NCBI GenBank assembly: GCA_036563485.1
Contig: DATCMI010000001.1
Location: 434,001 to 498,000, forward strand
Length of the DNA stretch: 64,000 bases
Direction of reading: 5' to 3'
Source: Sphingomicrobium sp.
GTDB taxonomy: Bacteria > Pseudomonadota > Alphaproteobacteria > Sphingomonadales > Sphingomonadaceae
Position 1 is the stretch's first letter, and every line of letters starts with the position of its first letter. Shown here piece by piece: positions 28,116 through 36,966 of the stretch. Below the pieces are notes generated by a model, which worked only from the letters and a program-made list of their open reading frames with translations, searched no databases and was not told the origin of the DNA. A program made the position numbers and the translations under genes.

Positions 28116-28124
28116 TGTGGATAA
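28116..28124 (-). promoter_or_regulatory. DnaA-box match upstream of scpA
   Basis: TTATCCACA read on the minus strand, a perfect 9-mer, located in the short gap between nagZ and scpA. It is a single box; binding is unproven. Its position suggests a link of condensin expression to DnaA. Confidence 0.45.
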
Positions 28125-29135
28125 TTAGGCTTGGGCGAGCAAAGTGTCGCGCGTCGCGACCGCCTCCGCGAACTCGGCACCGTCCACCAGCACGCCGCCG
28201 ACGCTTTCCATGGCCCGCGCAAGCCGAGCCATTCCGGCTTCACTTAGCTCCGGCAGGACCTCGGCAATGGCCATATTGTCCTCCAGCACGCCATTGCACG
28301 GAAGCGCGGCGTCGCACCCAGCGGCGACGCAAGCGGCGGCGCGCTCTGCCGGCGTTCCGCTGAGCGCATTCATGTTGCTGTCGTCGCTCATGAGGAAGCC
28401 GTCGAAACCGATCCGGTCGCGGATGATACTCTCGATGACGGTCGGCGACTGGCTCGCCGGCAGCTCGGCGTCCCATTCGGTGTAAACGACGTGCGCGACC
28501 ATCGCCATGGGCGCGGATGCGAGCCGCTCGAAAGGCTCGAGGTCGATGGCGAGCTCCTCGGCGCTGGCCGTGACGATCGGCAGTTCGTGGTGGCTGTCGA
28601 CCAAAGCGCGGCCATGACCCGGAATATGCTTGATGATCCCGACGACGCCCGCCGAGGCGAGGCCGTCGAGCGTAGCCCGGCCAAGCGCCGCCACCTGCAT
28701 GGGATCGGAGCCGAGGGCGCGGTCGCCGATGATGTCGCTTGCGCCAGGCTGCCGCACGTCGAGCAGCGGAAGCGCATCGACGTTGACGCCGGCCGAACGC
28801 AGCATCAGCCCGATTGCGCGCGCATTCGCCCGCACCGCCTCGATCGCCGACGACGGTGCCGCCTGGTAGAGGTCCGCGAAGCGCTCCCCAGGGGGAAATT
28901 CGGGCCAGGCGGGCGGGCGCATCCGGGCGACGCGGCCGCCTTCCTGGTCGATCAGGATCGGCACATCATCCCGCCCCGACAGCTCGCGCAGCGAATCGGT
29001 GAGGCGGAGCATCTGCTCCTGGCTTTCGCAATTGCGGCGAAACAGGATGAAGCCAGCGGGATCGCAGTCGCGGAAGAAGGCGCGTTCGTCGTCGGTCAGC
29101 GCCGTTCCGGCAAAGCCATAGATCGCCGCCTGCAT
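28125..29135 (-). CDS. nagZ: Beta-N-acetylhexosaminidase NagZ
   Basis: Glycoside hydrolase family 3 enzyme that removes GlcNAc from 1,6-anhydromuropeptides in peptidoglycan recycling. It is 336 aa. Family motifs are LIDQEGGRVARMRPP near residue 60, KHIPGHGRALVDSHHELP with the general acid/base histidine, and LMSDDSNMNAL with the catalytic Asp nucleophile. ATG overlaps the stop of the SPOR gene by one base (TAATG). It precedes scpAB on the same strand. Confidence 0.95.
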   Translation of the reverse strand: MQAAIYGFAGTALTDDERAFFRDCDPAGFILFRRNCESQEQMLRLTDSLRELSGRDDVPILIDQEGGRVARMRPPAWPEFPPGERFADLYQAAPSSAIEAVRANARAIGLMLRSAGVNVDALPLLDVRQPGASDIIGDRALGSDPMQVAALGRATLDGLASAGVVGIIKHIPGHGRALVDSHHELPIVTASAEELAIDLEPFERLASAPMAMVAHVVYTEWDAELPASQSPTVIESIIRDRIGFDGFLMSDDSNMNALSGTPAERAAACVAAGCDAALPCNGVLEDNMAIAEVLPELSEAGMARLARAMESVGGVLVDGAEFAEAVATRDTLLAQA

Positions 29136-29797
29136 TATTGGGCGACGAAGCAGTTTTCGCCGGCAGCCTTGAGCGTGGCGCAGACCTGCCTGGCGTCGCC
29201 CGGCGAACCCGCGCCCGCGCGCAAGCGGATGCCGCCGGGGAACGGCACGATCATCTTGTTGAGCGCAGCGACGGTCGGGAAGCGCGAGGACAATGCCGTC
29301 CAGGCGCGCTCCGCCTGCGCCCGATTTGCGAAGGCGCCGAGCTGGACCACGCTTCCGGTGCCGCCGGTGGCCGTTAGGGCTGGCTTTTCCTCGACGCCAG
29401 GCTTCTTCGTCTCGTTGGCGGGAAGCGTTTTCGGCTCTTCCTTCGGCTGAACCTGGGTGCCGGCCGGAAGCTTGCTGGTATCCAGCTGGGCGTCGGGATC
29501 ATGGCCGGCGCTTGTTTCGAACGCCGTCTGGCTGTCGCCGCTGATGTCGAGCCCGCCGGGGTTCGGGGGTTTGACCTTGTAAGGTGTCGCCGGTGCCCGG
29601 ATCAGTTCCGGGGCGCCGCTGACCGGTGCGTCGCGGCGCCCGATCCAGAAGAAAGCCGCGGCGATGATCGCGACGGCGAGCAGGACGACTGCCAGTGCGG
29701 CGAGCATCTTGCGCGCCGAGAGGCCGCGCTGCTCGTCCTCGTCGTCGACCGGCTGCAGCCATGGCAGCTGTTCGTCATAGGCACGGGCGTCGCTCAT
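29135..29797 (-). CDS. SPOR-domain inner-membrane protein
   Basis: A 220-aa bitopic membrane protein: cytoplasmic N-terminus, one transmembrane helix (about residues 30-52, MLAALAVVLLAVAIIAAAFFWIG region), a Pro/Ala/Lys-rich periplasmic linker, and a C-terminal SPOR domain (SVVQLGAFANRAQAERAW ... GIRLRAGAGSPGDARQVC) that binds denuded glycan strands at the division site. It sits 2 bp after argS and before nagZ, a position common in sphingomonads. The exact division role is unknown. Confidence 0.88.
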   Translation of the reverse strand: MSDARAYDEQLPWLQPVDDEDEQRGLSARKMLAALAVVLLAVAIIAAAFFWIGRRDAPVSGAPELIRAPATPYKVKPPNPGGLDISGDSQTAFETSAGHDPDAQLDTSKLPAGTQVQPKEEPKTLPANETKKPGVEEKPALTATGGTGSVVQLGAFANRAQAERAWTALSSRFPTVAALNKMIVPFPGGIRLRAGAGSPGDARQVCATLKAAGENCFVAQ

Positions 29798-29799
29798 CC

Positions 29800-31533
29800 T
29801 CAGCGCATCTCCTCGGCGGCCGCCACCCCCATCAGCGCGAGCCCGCTCCTCACGATTTGCCCGACGCCTTCGGCCAATTCCAGCCGCGCCCGCGAAAGTT
29901 GTGGATTGTTCTCAAGGAGGAAGCGGCGTTCCGGATCGTCGTTGCCGCGGTTCCACAGCGCGTGGAATTCGGCCGCGAGGTCGTACAGGTAGAAGGCGAT
30001 GCGGTGCGGCTCGTGAGCCATGGCCGCGCCTTCGAGAACGCGCGGATATTGGGCGGCGCGCTTGACCAGCGCCAGCTCTTCCTCGCCCAGCAGCGACAGG
30101 TCGGCGGCTTCGGCCAGGCTCACCCCAGCGTCCGCGGCCTTGCGCTTCAGCGAGCTGATCCGCGCATGGGCGTACTGGACATAGAATACGGGATTGTCCT
30201 TCGACGCCTCGACGACCTTGGCGAAGTCGAAGTCGAGCGGCGTGTCGGCGCGCTTGGTCAGCATCATGAAGCGAACAACGTCCTTGCCGACCTCGTTCAC
30301 GACATCGGCGAGCGTGACGAAATCGCCCGCGCGCTTGCTCATCTTGAACGGTTCGCCGTTGCGGAACAGGCGGACCATGTTGACCAGCTTGACGTCGAGA
30401 TCGACCTTGCCGTCCGTCAGCGCCTTCACGGCCGACTGGACGCGCTTGACCGTCCCGGCATGGTCGGCGCCCCAGATGTTGACGAGGTGGTCGGCGTTCT
30501 GGGCCTTCTGCAGGTGGTAGGCAGCGTCGGCACCGAAATAGGTCCAGCTTCCGTCCGACTTCTTCATCGGCCGGTCCTGGTCGTCGCCGAACTGGGTCGA
30601 GCGGAACAGGGTCAGCTCAACCGGCTCCCACTCCTCGTGCGGGTCGATGCTTTTCGGGCGCTCCAGCGTGCCCTGGTAGACGAGCCCTTTTTCGCGCAGC
30701 AGCTCCATCGCGCGGTCGACGGCGCCCGACCGCTGCACTTCGGCTTCCGACGCGAAGATGTCGTGGTGGATGCCGAGAAGCGCGAGATCGTGGCGGATGA
30801 GGTCGAGCATCGCCTTGATCGCGGCGTCGCGGAACACCGGCAGCCACGTCTCCTCGGACGCCCCTACATGTTCGCTGCCATGTTCCGCTGCGAGCAGCAC
30901 CGCGACGGGCTTCAAATAATCGCCGGGGTAGAGCCCTTCCGGGATGTCGCCAATGTCTTCGCCAAGAGCTTCGCGATAGCGAAGGTGCAGCGAGCGGGCG
31001 AGGATATCGACCTGGCCGCCCGCGTCGTTGACATAATATTCCTTAGTGACGCGGAACCCCGCCGCCTCGAGGATCCGGGCAAGGCTGTCGCCCACGACGG
31101 CCCCGCGGCAGTGGCCCATGTGCAGCGGGCCGGTCGGATTGGCCGAGACATATTCGACGTTCACCCGCTCGTTCGCCCCGGCCTTGGAGAGACCATATGC
31201 CTCCCCTTGGCTCAGGATCGTGCGAAGTTCGTCGCGCCAGGCATCGGGGTTCAGGCGAATATTGATGAAGCCTGGACCGGCGACTTCGACCGACGTCACC
31301 GGCGGGAGCGCCTCGAGCTTCGGCTTGATCGCTTCGGCAAGCGCGCGCGGATTGGTCTTCGCCGCCTTGGCGAGCACCATCGCCGCATTGGTCGCGAGAT
31401 CGCCATGAGCAGCGTCGCGCGGCGGCTCAACCGTTACGTTCTTGCGGTCGAGATCGGCCGGCAGCGTGCCATCCGTCACGAGGTCATTCAGCACGCCGTC
31501 AAGGAGCGCGGCATATTGGGCATAGAGGCTCAT
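29800..31533 (-). CDS. argS: Arginine-tRNA ligase
   Basis: Class I aminoacyl-tRNA synthetase, 577 aa. The HIGH-type motif is PTGPLHMGHCRGAVVGD near residue 120 and the KMSKS-type motif is FKMSKRAGDFVTLADV near 390. The N-terminal tRNA-binding domain (YAQYAALLDGVLNDL) and C-terminal DALR domain (PHRIAFYLYDLAAEFHALWN) are present. It is first in an argS-SPOR-nagZ-scpA-scpB run of overlapping genes. Confidence 0.97.
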   Translation of the reverse strand: MSLYAQYAALLDGVLNDLVTDGTLPADLDRKNVTVEPPRDAAHGDLATNAAMVLAKAAKTNPRALAEAIKPKLEALPPVTSVEVAGPGFINIRLNPDAWRDELRTILSQGEAYGLSKAGANERVNVEYVSANPTGPLHMGHCRGAVVGDSLARILEAAGFRVTKEYYVNDAGGQVDILARSLHLRYREALGEDIGDIPEGLYPGDYLKPVAVLLAAEHGSEHVGASEETWLPVFRDAAIKAMLDLIRHDLALLGIHHDIFASEAEVQRSGAVDRAMELLREKGLVYQGTLERPKSIDPHEEWEPVELTLFRSTQFGDDQDRPMKKSDGSWTYFGADAAYHLQKAQNADHLVNIWGADHAGTVKRVQSAVKALTDGKVDLDVKLVNMVRLFRNGEPFKMSKRAGDFVTLADVVNEVGKDVVRFMMLTKRADTPLDFDFAKVVEASKDNPVFYVQYAHARISSLKRKAADAGVSLAEAADLSLLGEEELALVKRAAQYPRVLEGAAMAHEPHRIAFYLYDLAAEFHALWNRGNDDPERRFLLENNPQLSRARLELAEGVGQIVRSGLALMGVAAAEEMR

Positions 31534-31636
31534 AGGAGGGCGCGGCTCTAGCGCAGCCGTTTCCGCTCGTCACGCCTGCTTGCCGCCCGAGCGGCGTTCA
31601 GCCTAAAGGCGCACCGATTCCAAGGAGATAGTGTAC

Positions 31637-32161
31637 ATGCTCAACGTCATCATCGCGATTGCCGCCGCTGCGACCATGCAGGCAGCACCTTCGGCGACAC
31701 CGCGAACCCTCGAAACGATCGCTGGCGTAGAGATCCACCGCTTCGACGTGGCGGGCCAGACTGCCAAGGCCGTCGAGGCTGAACTCAAGAAGGTGAAAAA
31801 GGGGCAGCCGGAGACGCTCGGCCGCTTGTTCACGTGGAATGCGAAGATCGGCCTGCGCAATGCGACCGAGGGGACGGTATGCACCGTCGATACCGCTACG
31901 GCGACGCTCGACGCTGACGTCTATCTGCCGCGCCTGACCGAAGAAGCGAAACTGCCGAAGGCGGACCTCGACGAATGGAAGGCCTATGAAGCGAAGATCA
32001 CTCGCGATGCCACCGACAACCTGACGTTCGTCGCCGATCGTCTGCCTGCGATCGAACGGTCGCTGGTCGGAAAGCCGTGCGACCAGGCGGCCACGATCTG
32101 GAACGCCGGGGTCAAGGCGCTGATCGCCGAGCAGCAGGCGTTCGCGAAGACCCGCCGCTAA
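31637..32161 (+). CDS. Secreted protein resembling DUF922 but lacking its metal motif
   Basis: A 174-aa exported protein with a signal peptide (residues 1-18, MLNVIIAIAAAATMQAAP). The mature part contains WNAKIGLRN, CTVDTATATLDADVYLPRL and DEWKAYEAKITRDATDN, matching the order of the DUF922 putative zinc protease fold (strand with Cys, then an LPR-like strand, then the helix that should carry HExxH). The position of that motif reads YEAKI, so a protease function is unlikely. ATG at 31637 is chosen over GTG at 31631 because AAGGAG lies 9 nt upstream. Its stop overlaps that of the convergent gene by 4 nt. Confidence 0.6.
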   Translation: MLNVIIAIAAAATMQAAPSATPRTLETIAGVEIHRFDVAGQTAKAVEAELKKVKKGQPETLGRLFTWNAKIGLRNATEGTVCTVDTATATLDADVYLPRLTEEAKLPKADLDEWKAYEAKITRDATDNLTFVADRLPAIERSLVGKPCDQAATIWNAGVKALIAEQQAFAKTRR

Positions 32162-32820
32162 GCGCCGCTTGCTGAGCCGCCGCTGGCAAGGCGGCGGAGA
32201 TCGCGGTTGTGATGGATGAAGGTGCCGGCCGCCGGTGCGCCGACCAAGGCGCGCATGGCGGCTGCCACCACACTCGCATCGATCGCCGCGAAACGATCGT
32301 AGCGACCGCGCAGGAACAGGTTGGCCACCGGGCTGATCAGGATTCCCAGCCGCTCGCCAGGCCTCCGGTCGTTGCCTCGCGGCCCGCGAAGCAGGCCTGG
32401 GCGGACGATGTCCAGCCTTTCGAAGCCTAGCTGCGTTAGGTCCGCTTCGACCCGCCCCTTGAGCGCGAGATATTCATTTGAAGACCCGGCGTCGGCACCG
32501 ACCGACGACACGACGATCATCTGCCGTGCACCCGCGCTTTTCGCGGCCTTTGCGAAGTCCAGGACGGCCACGCGGTCGACCTGTTCGAAGGCCGACCACG
32601 ATCCCGCTTTCCGCCAGGTCGTCCCGAGCGCGGATATTGCGACATGTAGCCGTTCGTCCGCGAGCAAGCCGGGCCACTGCGGCGCCGGTGCAATCTTCTC
32701 CGCAACAGCAAAGCCGGAAGGGCGGCGCGAGAGCAACAGGAGCTGCTTAGGCTCCAGCAGCGGGACTAGCCGCGATCCGATCAGGCCGGTGGCGCCGATC
32801 ATCGCGACCCGCACGGCCAT
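32158..32820 (-). CDS. NAD(P)H-binding Rossmann-fold oxidoreductase (atypical SDR)
   Basis: A 220-aa protein with the dinucleotide-binding motif GATGLIGSRLVPLL at residues 9-22 and a second motif VSSVGADAGSSNEYLALKGRVE that lacks the YxxxK of classical SDR enzymes except for the Tyr-Leu-Ala-Leu-Lys spacing (Y-x3-K is present as YLALK). It resembles TIP30/HTATIP2-like and NmrA-like atypical SDRs. Substrate unknown. The start overlaps the dgt stop by one base, so it is the last gene of the TPR/SPOR-dgt-SDR unit. Confidence 0.82.
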   Translation of the reverse strand: MAVRVAMIGATGLIGSRLVPLLEPKQLLLLSRRPSGFAVAEKIAPAPQWPGLLADERLHVAISALGTTWRKAGSWSAFEQVDRVAVLDFAKAAKSAGARQMIVVSSVGADAGSSNEYLALKGRVEADLTQLGFERLDIVRPGLLRGPRGNDRRPGERLGILISPVANLFLRGRYDRFAAIDASVVAAAMRALVGAPAAGTFIHHNRDLRRLASGGSASGA

Positions 32821-33983
32821 CAGAAACGGTCCGCTGGCAAATTCACCGGGCCGACGATCTGCTCATGCCGGGCGATTGCGAACCTGTCGGTCATACCGGC
32901 GATGAAATCCCCGATCGTCCGCAGCCGCTGGACCTCGTCCCGGCCCCGCTGCCAATCGGGGGGGAGCAGCGAGGGGTCGTCGATGTACGCGCGCGCCAAG
33001 GCGGCAACGACGCGTTCGGCCTCCCGCCGCACCGGGGCAAGCTGCGCCAGCCCGTAAAGGCGCTCGTAGAGAAAGCGCTTCAGCTCGCGCTCCTCGGCTG
33101 CGAGCGGCTCGGAAAAGCCGACGAGCTGGCGCCCGGCGGCTCGAACCTCTTCGATGGTCTCGACGCCGGAATCCCGGACGCGCCGTTCCGTCTCGGCAAG
33201 CACGTCGCCGACCATGATCCCGATCATATCGCGCACCAGCGCTCGCTGATGCTTGTCGACCGGGATGCCGGGGTGCCGCTGCGCAATCGCATCCCACAAC
33301 CGGCGGATGATCGGCAGCTCGATCAATTCGTCGAGCTGCAGCAGCCCGGCGCGCAAGCCGTCGTCGATGTCGTGATTGTCGTAGGCGATGTCGTCGGCGA
33401 TGGCCGCGACCTGTGCCTCGAGCGACGGCCAGCTGCCGAGTTCCAAGTCCCAAGCGGCATCCGCTTCAGCCACGGCCCAGGTGGGGGCGAGGACGGGGCC
33501 ATTATGCTTGGCGAGACCTTCGAGCGCTTCCCAGCTGAGGTTCAGCCCGTCGAAGTCCGGATATGGGTTCTCGAGGCGCGTCACGATGCGGATCGTATGG
33601 GCATTATGGTCGAACCCGCCCGCCAGGACGAGAGCCGCATCCAACGCATCCTCCCCGGCATGGCCGAACGGCGGATGGCCGAGGTCGTGCGCAAGGCACA
33701 GAGCCTCAGTCAGGTCTTCGTTGAGGCCGAGAGCGCGCGCAATTGTGCGACCAATCTGGGCGACTTCGATGCTGTGCGTCAGCCGGACGCGATAGTGATC
33801 GCCGTCCGGCGCGACGAAGACCTGCGTCTTATGTCGGAGGCGGCGGAACGCTACCGAATGGATGATCCGGTCCCGGTCTCGCTGGAACGCATCGCGCGGC
33901 CCACGCGGGCCGGAGCCGTCTTCTGGATGGAGGCGGCCGCGCGACCTTTGCGGGTCGGCCGCCAGCGCTGACGCAAGTTTCAT
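32820..33983 (-). CDS. dgt: Deoxyguanosinetriphosphate triphosphohydrolase-like protein
   Basis: HD-superfamily dNTP hydrolase. It is 387 aa, with His70 in LTHSIEV and the HD pair His99-Asp100 in CLAHDLGHPPFGHAGE, the metal-binding hallmark, plus a later Asp in IADDIAYDNHDIDDG. Length and the RLRHKTQVF motif match the short Dgt type common in alphaproteobacteria. It probably controls dNTP pools. It overlaps the upstream TPR/SPOR gene by 4 nt (ATGA). Confidence 0.93.
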   Translation of the reverse strand: MKLASALAADPQRSRGRLHPEDGSGPRGPRDAFQRDRDRIIHSVAFRRLRHKTQVFVAPDGDHYRVRLTHSIEVAQIGRTIARALGLNEDLTEALCLAHDLGHPPFGHAGEDALDAALVLAGGFDHNAHTIRIVTRLENPYPDFDGLNLSWEALEGLAKHNGPVLAPTWAVAEADAAWDLELGSWPSLEAQVAAIADDIAYDNHDIDDGLRAGLLQLDELIELPIIRRLWDAIAQRHPGIPVDKHQRALVRDMIGIMVGDVLAETERRVRDSGVETIEEVRAAGRQLVGFSEPLAAEERELKRFLYERLYGLAQLAPVRREAERVVAALARAYIDDPSLLPPDWQRGRDEVQRLRTIGDFIAGMTDRFAIARHEQIVGPVNLPADRF

Positions 33984-35275
33984 TGCGTAGCGAGTGGCAC
34001 AAACCTGTCGGAAGCGGAATTGGTCCAGTTGGATGCGCTGACGCCGAGCGAGCGAAGATCCTCGGCGAGGATCCGGGCGTCGGATGGGCCGCGGAAGGGC
34101 CCAATGACGAGCCTGGCGCCGTCAGCGCCTTGCGCCAGATAGCCCGGGATGCCCTCCAGCACTTCGCCGTTGCGCGACTTCAGCTGCGCAAAGCGGCGCG
34201 ACAGCGCGGTCGGGTCGCCGCCGCTGGCGAGCTGGAGCCAGATCTTGGGCGACGGATAGGTCGTGCCGGCACTCGCCGACGTCGAAACAGGCCGGGCAGG
34301 CAGCGAGTAGGAAACCTGCATGGGTGCTGCGTGCGCCTGGTACTGCGGCTGGACCTGCGCTTGCTGCGGCTGAGGCTGATATTGCGGCTGCACTTCAGCG
34401 CGCTGCGGCGCCGGAGCGCGGAGCAGCGCGTCAATACCGGCGAGGCGGTCGCTGGTGACGCTCTCGCTTACTGCCATGGTCGACGGCAGCGACGGCGCCG
34501 ACGCGAACGCCGCACTCCCGGCATCGGGAAAAATGCCGAGGTTAACGGCGGCGGCCTTCTGGCCTGCCGCGAGTGCCGGCAACCGCTGCAAAAATGGCGC
34601 GACTTGCGACCAGCTGCCGGGCATGGCGGAGTCGATGGCGCGCATCGCCGCCTGCGTATCGCCGCTCAGTGCGAGCACAAAGGCGCGGACGCGCGCGGAG
34701 CTTGCATCGCCCTTGGTCGCCAGCGGCGCGATCGCGTCTAGCGCGCCGGCCTTGTCCCCGCTGATCGCGAGGCTGAGCGCCAGACGGCGGCGGCATTCAT
34801 CAGCGTCGGCGCCCTTGAGACCAGCGCGATAGTCGGCTTGCGCCTGCGCCTGCTGGCCCAACATGTCGAACGCCAGGCCGCGGGCGCAGCCGAACATGGC
34901 CTGCGTGGCGCCAAGCTGCTGGGCGCGACCGAAATAAGGCATGGCGCCGACAGCATTGCCATTGGCAACCGACACCGCGCCCATTCCCACGTGCGGGAGC
35001 GGGCTGCGCGGATTGACCTCGTCGGCACGCGCGAAAAAGCCGGCAGCCGCCTGTGTGTCGCCAAGCTCGAGCGCGGCGCGCCCCGCGCCAACGAGTGACT
35101 GGAAGTCCCTGGAATCGTGAGTCAGCGCCCGCACGTAGCGCGCAAGCGCCGCGGCCGCAGTTTCATCATAGGGTGAGTAGCTGGCCGCAGCCGCGGGCAC
35201 GGCCACGACAGCCGCGAGCCCGCCGGCGCACAGCGCCAGCGCTCCAATAGAACGAATGTGCAGCAATCCCCGCAT
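33980..35275 (-). CDS. Secreted TPR and SPOR-domain protein
   Basis: A 431-aa exported protein: Sec signal peptide (about residues 1-30, ending VPAAAAS), four or so TPR-like helix pairs (residues 40-230, e.g. DFQSLVGAGRAALELGD, QAAAGFFARADEVNPRSP), a Gln/Pro-rich linker of QPQYQPQPQQ type repeats around 300-330, and a C-terminal SPOR domain (KIWLQLASGGDPTALSRRF ... RLVIGPFRGPSDARILAEDL). Start MRGLLHIRS is chosen because only this gives a signal peptide. It lies downstream of ftsZ beyond a terminator and likely acts in the periplasm at the septum. Confidence 0.85.
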   Translation of the reverse strand: MRGLLHIRSIGALALCAGGLAAVVAVPAAAASYSPYDETAAAALARYVRALTHDSRDFQSLVGAGRAALELGDTQAAAGFFARADEVNPRSPLPHVGMGAVSVANGNAVGAMPYFGRAQQLGATQAMFGCARGLAFDMLGQQAQAQADYRAGLKGADADECRRRLALSLAISGDKAGALDAIAPLATKGDASSARVRAFVLALSGDTQAAMRAIDSAMPGSWSQVAPFLQRLPALAAGQKAAAVNLGIFPDAGSAAFASAPSLPSTMAVSESVTSDRLAGIDALLRAPAPQRAEVQPQYQPQPQQAQVQPQYQAHAAPMQVSYSLPARPVSTSASAGTTYPSPKIWLQLASGGDPTALSRRFAQLKSRNGEVLEGIPGYLAQGADGARLVIGPFRGPSDARILAEDLRSLGVSASNWTNSASDRFVPLATQ

Positions 35276-35404
35276 CTGCTCTCCCCTTGGCGCAGAGAAT
35301 CTTGCGCGAACCTTTCTGGCTAGAGCACTTACGGTGAACCGTGCGGCGGAGGCGGTGAGACGCTCCCCGCCGGGAGAAAGCTGTCCCATCTCAATAGCTA
35401 AACG

Positions 35405-35435
35405 AAAAAGGGCAGCCCCAACGGGGCTGCCCTTT
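35405..35435 (-). terminator. Intrinsic terminator of ftsZ and the dcw cluster
   Basis: A perfect 10-bp stem GGGCAGCCCC (35410-35419) / GGGGCTGCCC (35423-35432) with loop AAC, flanked by AAAAA on the left and TTT on the right. Read on the minus strand it is followed by TTTTTCG, so it ends the ftsZ transcript 23 bp after the stop codon. It also functions poorly or not at all on the plus strand, where the T tract is only three bases. Confidence 0.88.
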
Positions 35436-35457
35436 CGTCGTGCGCTTGGTGCGCTTG

Positions 35458-36798
35458 TTACTGGTTGTTCTGGCGGTTGAGGAACCGAGGAATGTCGAAC
35501 GGATCCGAGCGGCTGTTCGCCTCCTCGTCCTCGATCTGCGCCTTGGGCGCGCCGCGAGCGATGTTGGACATGCGCTCGAACAACGTGCCGCCACCCGTCG
35601 CGGTCGGCTGCGGCGCTTCATCCTCGTCTTCCGGCGGAGCGATCGGCGGCGCGCCGACCGGGCTGGTCAGGATGTCGTCGGAGCCGAGCAGGAGTTCGTC
35701 GTCGCCATCGTCGGCGTCGCTCACCATCTCCGGGGCTTCCGGAGCCGCTTCGGCCGCCGGAGCGGCTGCGGGCGCCGGCTGCTGGCGGGTCGGGAAGGTG
35801 AACACCTTGGCCGGGGCGGGCTGAGCGCCGGCTTCGGCCTCGATCCCGGTCGCGACGACCGACACGCGGATCTTGCCGCCGAGGTCGTTGTTGAACGCCG
35901 AGCCCCAGATGATGTTGGCATCGGGGTCGACCAGTTCCTTGATGTGGCTGGCGGCCTCGTCGACTTCCATGAGGCGCATGTCCTCGCCGCCGGTGATCGA
36001 GATGATGACGCCCTTGGCGCCCTTCATGCTGACGCCGTCGAGCAGCGGGTTCGAAATAGCCTTTTCGGCGGCTTCGATGGCGCGATTGTCGCCGTCGGCT
36101 TCGCCAGTGCCCATCATCGCCTTGCCCATCTCGCTCATCACCGAGCGGACGTCGGCGAAGTCGAGGTTGATGAGGCCCGGCATGACCATCAGGTCGGTAA
36201 TGCCGCGGACACCCTGCTGAAGCACCTCGTCCGCCATTTCGAACGCCTGCTTGAAGGTCGTTTCCGAATTGGCGAGCCGGAACAGGTTTTGGTTCGGGAT
36301 GACGATCAACGTGTCGACATGCTGCTGAAGCTCGGAAATGCCGGCTTCGGCGGAACGGGTGCGGCGTGCGCCTTCGAAAGCGAACGGCTTGGTGACAACA
36401 CCGACCGTCAGGATACCCTTGTCGCGGGCAGCCTTGGCGATGACGGCTGCAGCGCCAGTGCCGGTGCCGCCGCCCATGCCGGCGGCGATGAAGCACATGT
36501 GCGATCCATCCAGCGCGGCGACGATCTCGTCGATCGATTCTTCGGCCGCCGCACGCCCGATCTCGGGCCGAGAGCCGGCGCCGAGGCCCTGCGTAATCTT
36601 CAGCCCGAGCTGGATGCGTCGGTCGGCCATCGAGTTGTTGAGGGCCTGCGCATCGGTGTTCGCAACGACGAAGTCGACGCCCTGGACGTCAGCGTTCATC
36701 ATGTTTGCGATGGCGTTGCCGCCGGCCCCGCCGACGCCAATGACGCTGATCCGCGGACGAAGCTCGTCAACTTCCGGACGAATGAAATCGATGCTCAT
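35458..36798 (-). CDS. ftsZ: Cell division protein FtsZ
   Basis: Tubulin-like GTPase that forms the division ring. It is 446 aa: an N-terminal GTPase domain with GVGGAGGNA (T1 loop) and the tubulin signature GGGTGTGAAA, a T7 loop NLDFADVR, a C-terminal linker rich in Pro/Ala/Glu, and the conserved C-terminal peptide [10 protein letters not shown] that binds FtsA and other partners. It is the last gene of the dcw cluster; a 168-bp leader separates it from ftsA and carries a GANTC cluster, implying its own promoter. Confidence 0.98.
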   Translation of the reverse strand: MSIDFIRPEVDELRPRISVIGVGGAGGNAIANMMNADVQGVDFVVANTDAQALNNSMADRRIQLGLKITQGLGAGSRPEIGRAAAEESIDEIVAALDGSHMCFIAAGMGGGTGTGAAAVIAKAARDKGILTVGVVTKPFAFEGARRTRSAEAGISELQQHVDTLIVIPNQNLFRLANSETTFKQAFEMADEVLQQGVRGITDLMVMPGLINLDFADVRSVMSEMGKAMMGTGEADGDNRAIEAAEKAISNPLLDGVSMKGAKGVIISITGGEDMRLMEVDEAASHIKELVDPDANIIWGSAFNNDLGGKIRVSVVATGIEAEAGAQPAPAKVFTFPTRQQPAPAAAPAAEAAPEAPEMVSDADDGDDELLLGSDDILTSPVGAPPIAPPEDEDEAPQPTATGGGTLFERMSNIARGAPKAQIEDEEANSRSDPFDIPRFLNRQNNQ

Positions 36799-36843
36799 GA
36801 TCTAAAATCCCCCCAAAGCGCCAACGCGTTGAGCCTCCACGAG

Positions 36844-36930
36844 GAATCTTTGAATCATTGCGAGTCGCAAGCCAAGCGAAAAAGTTAACGCGGACCAAAA
36901 AAGTGGGGATGAGTGTCGCCCGAAAGACTC
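36844..36930 (-). promoter_or_regulatory. Cluster of GANTC (CcrM methylation) sites in the ftsZ leader
   Basis: GANTC occurs at 36844-36848, 36852-36856, 36862-36866 and 36926-36930: three within 23 bp and a fourth 60 bp further, in the ftsA-ftsZ gap. In Caulobacter, CcrM methylation of GANTC in the ftsZ promoter, read by GcrA, times division gene expression. The same control here is inference. Confidence 0.5.
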
Positions 36931-36966
36931 ACTTCTCCGGTAGCGGCTGATCGTCGGCAACTCGCG

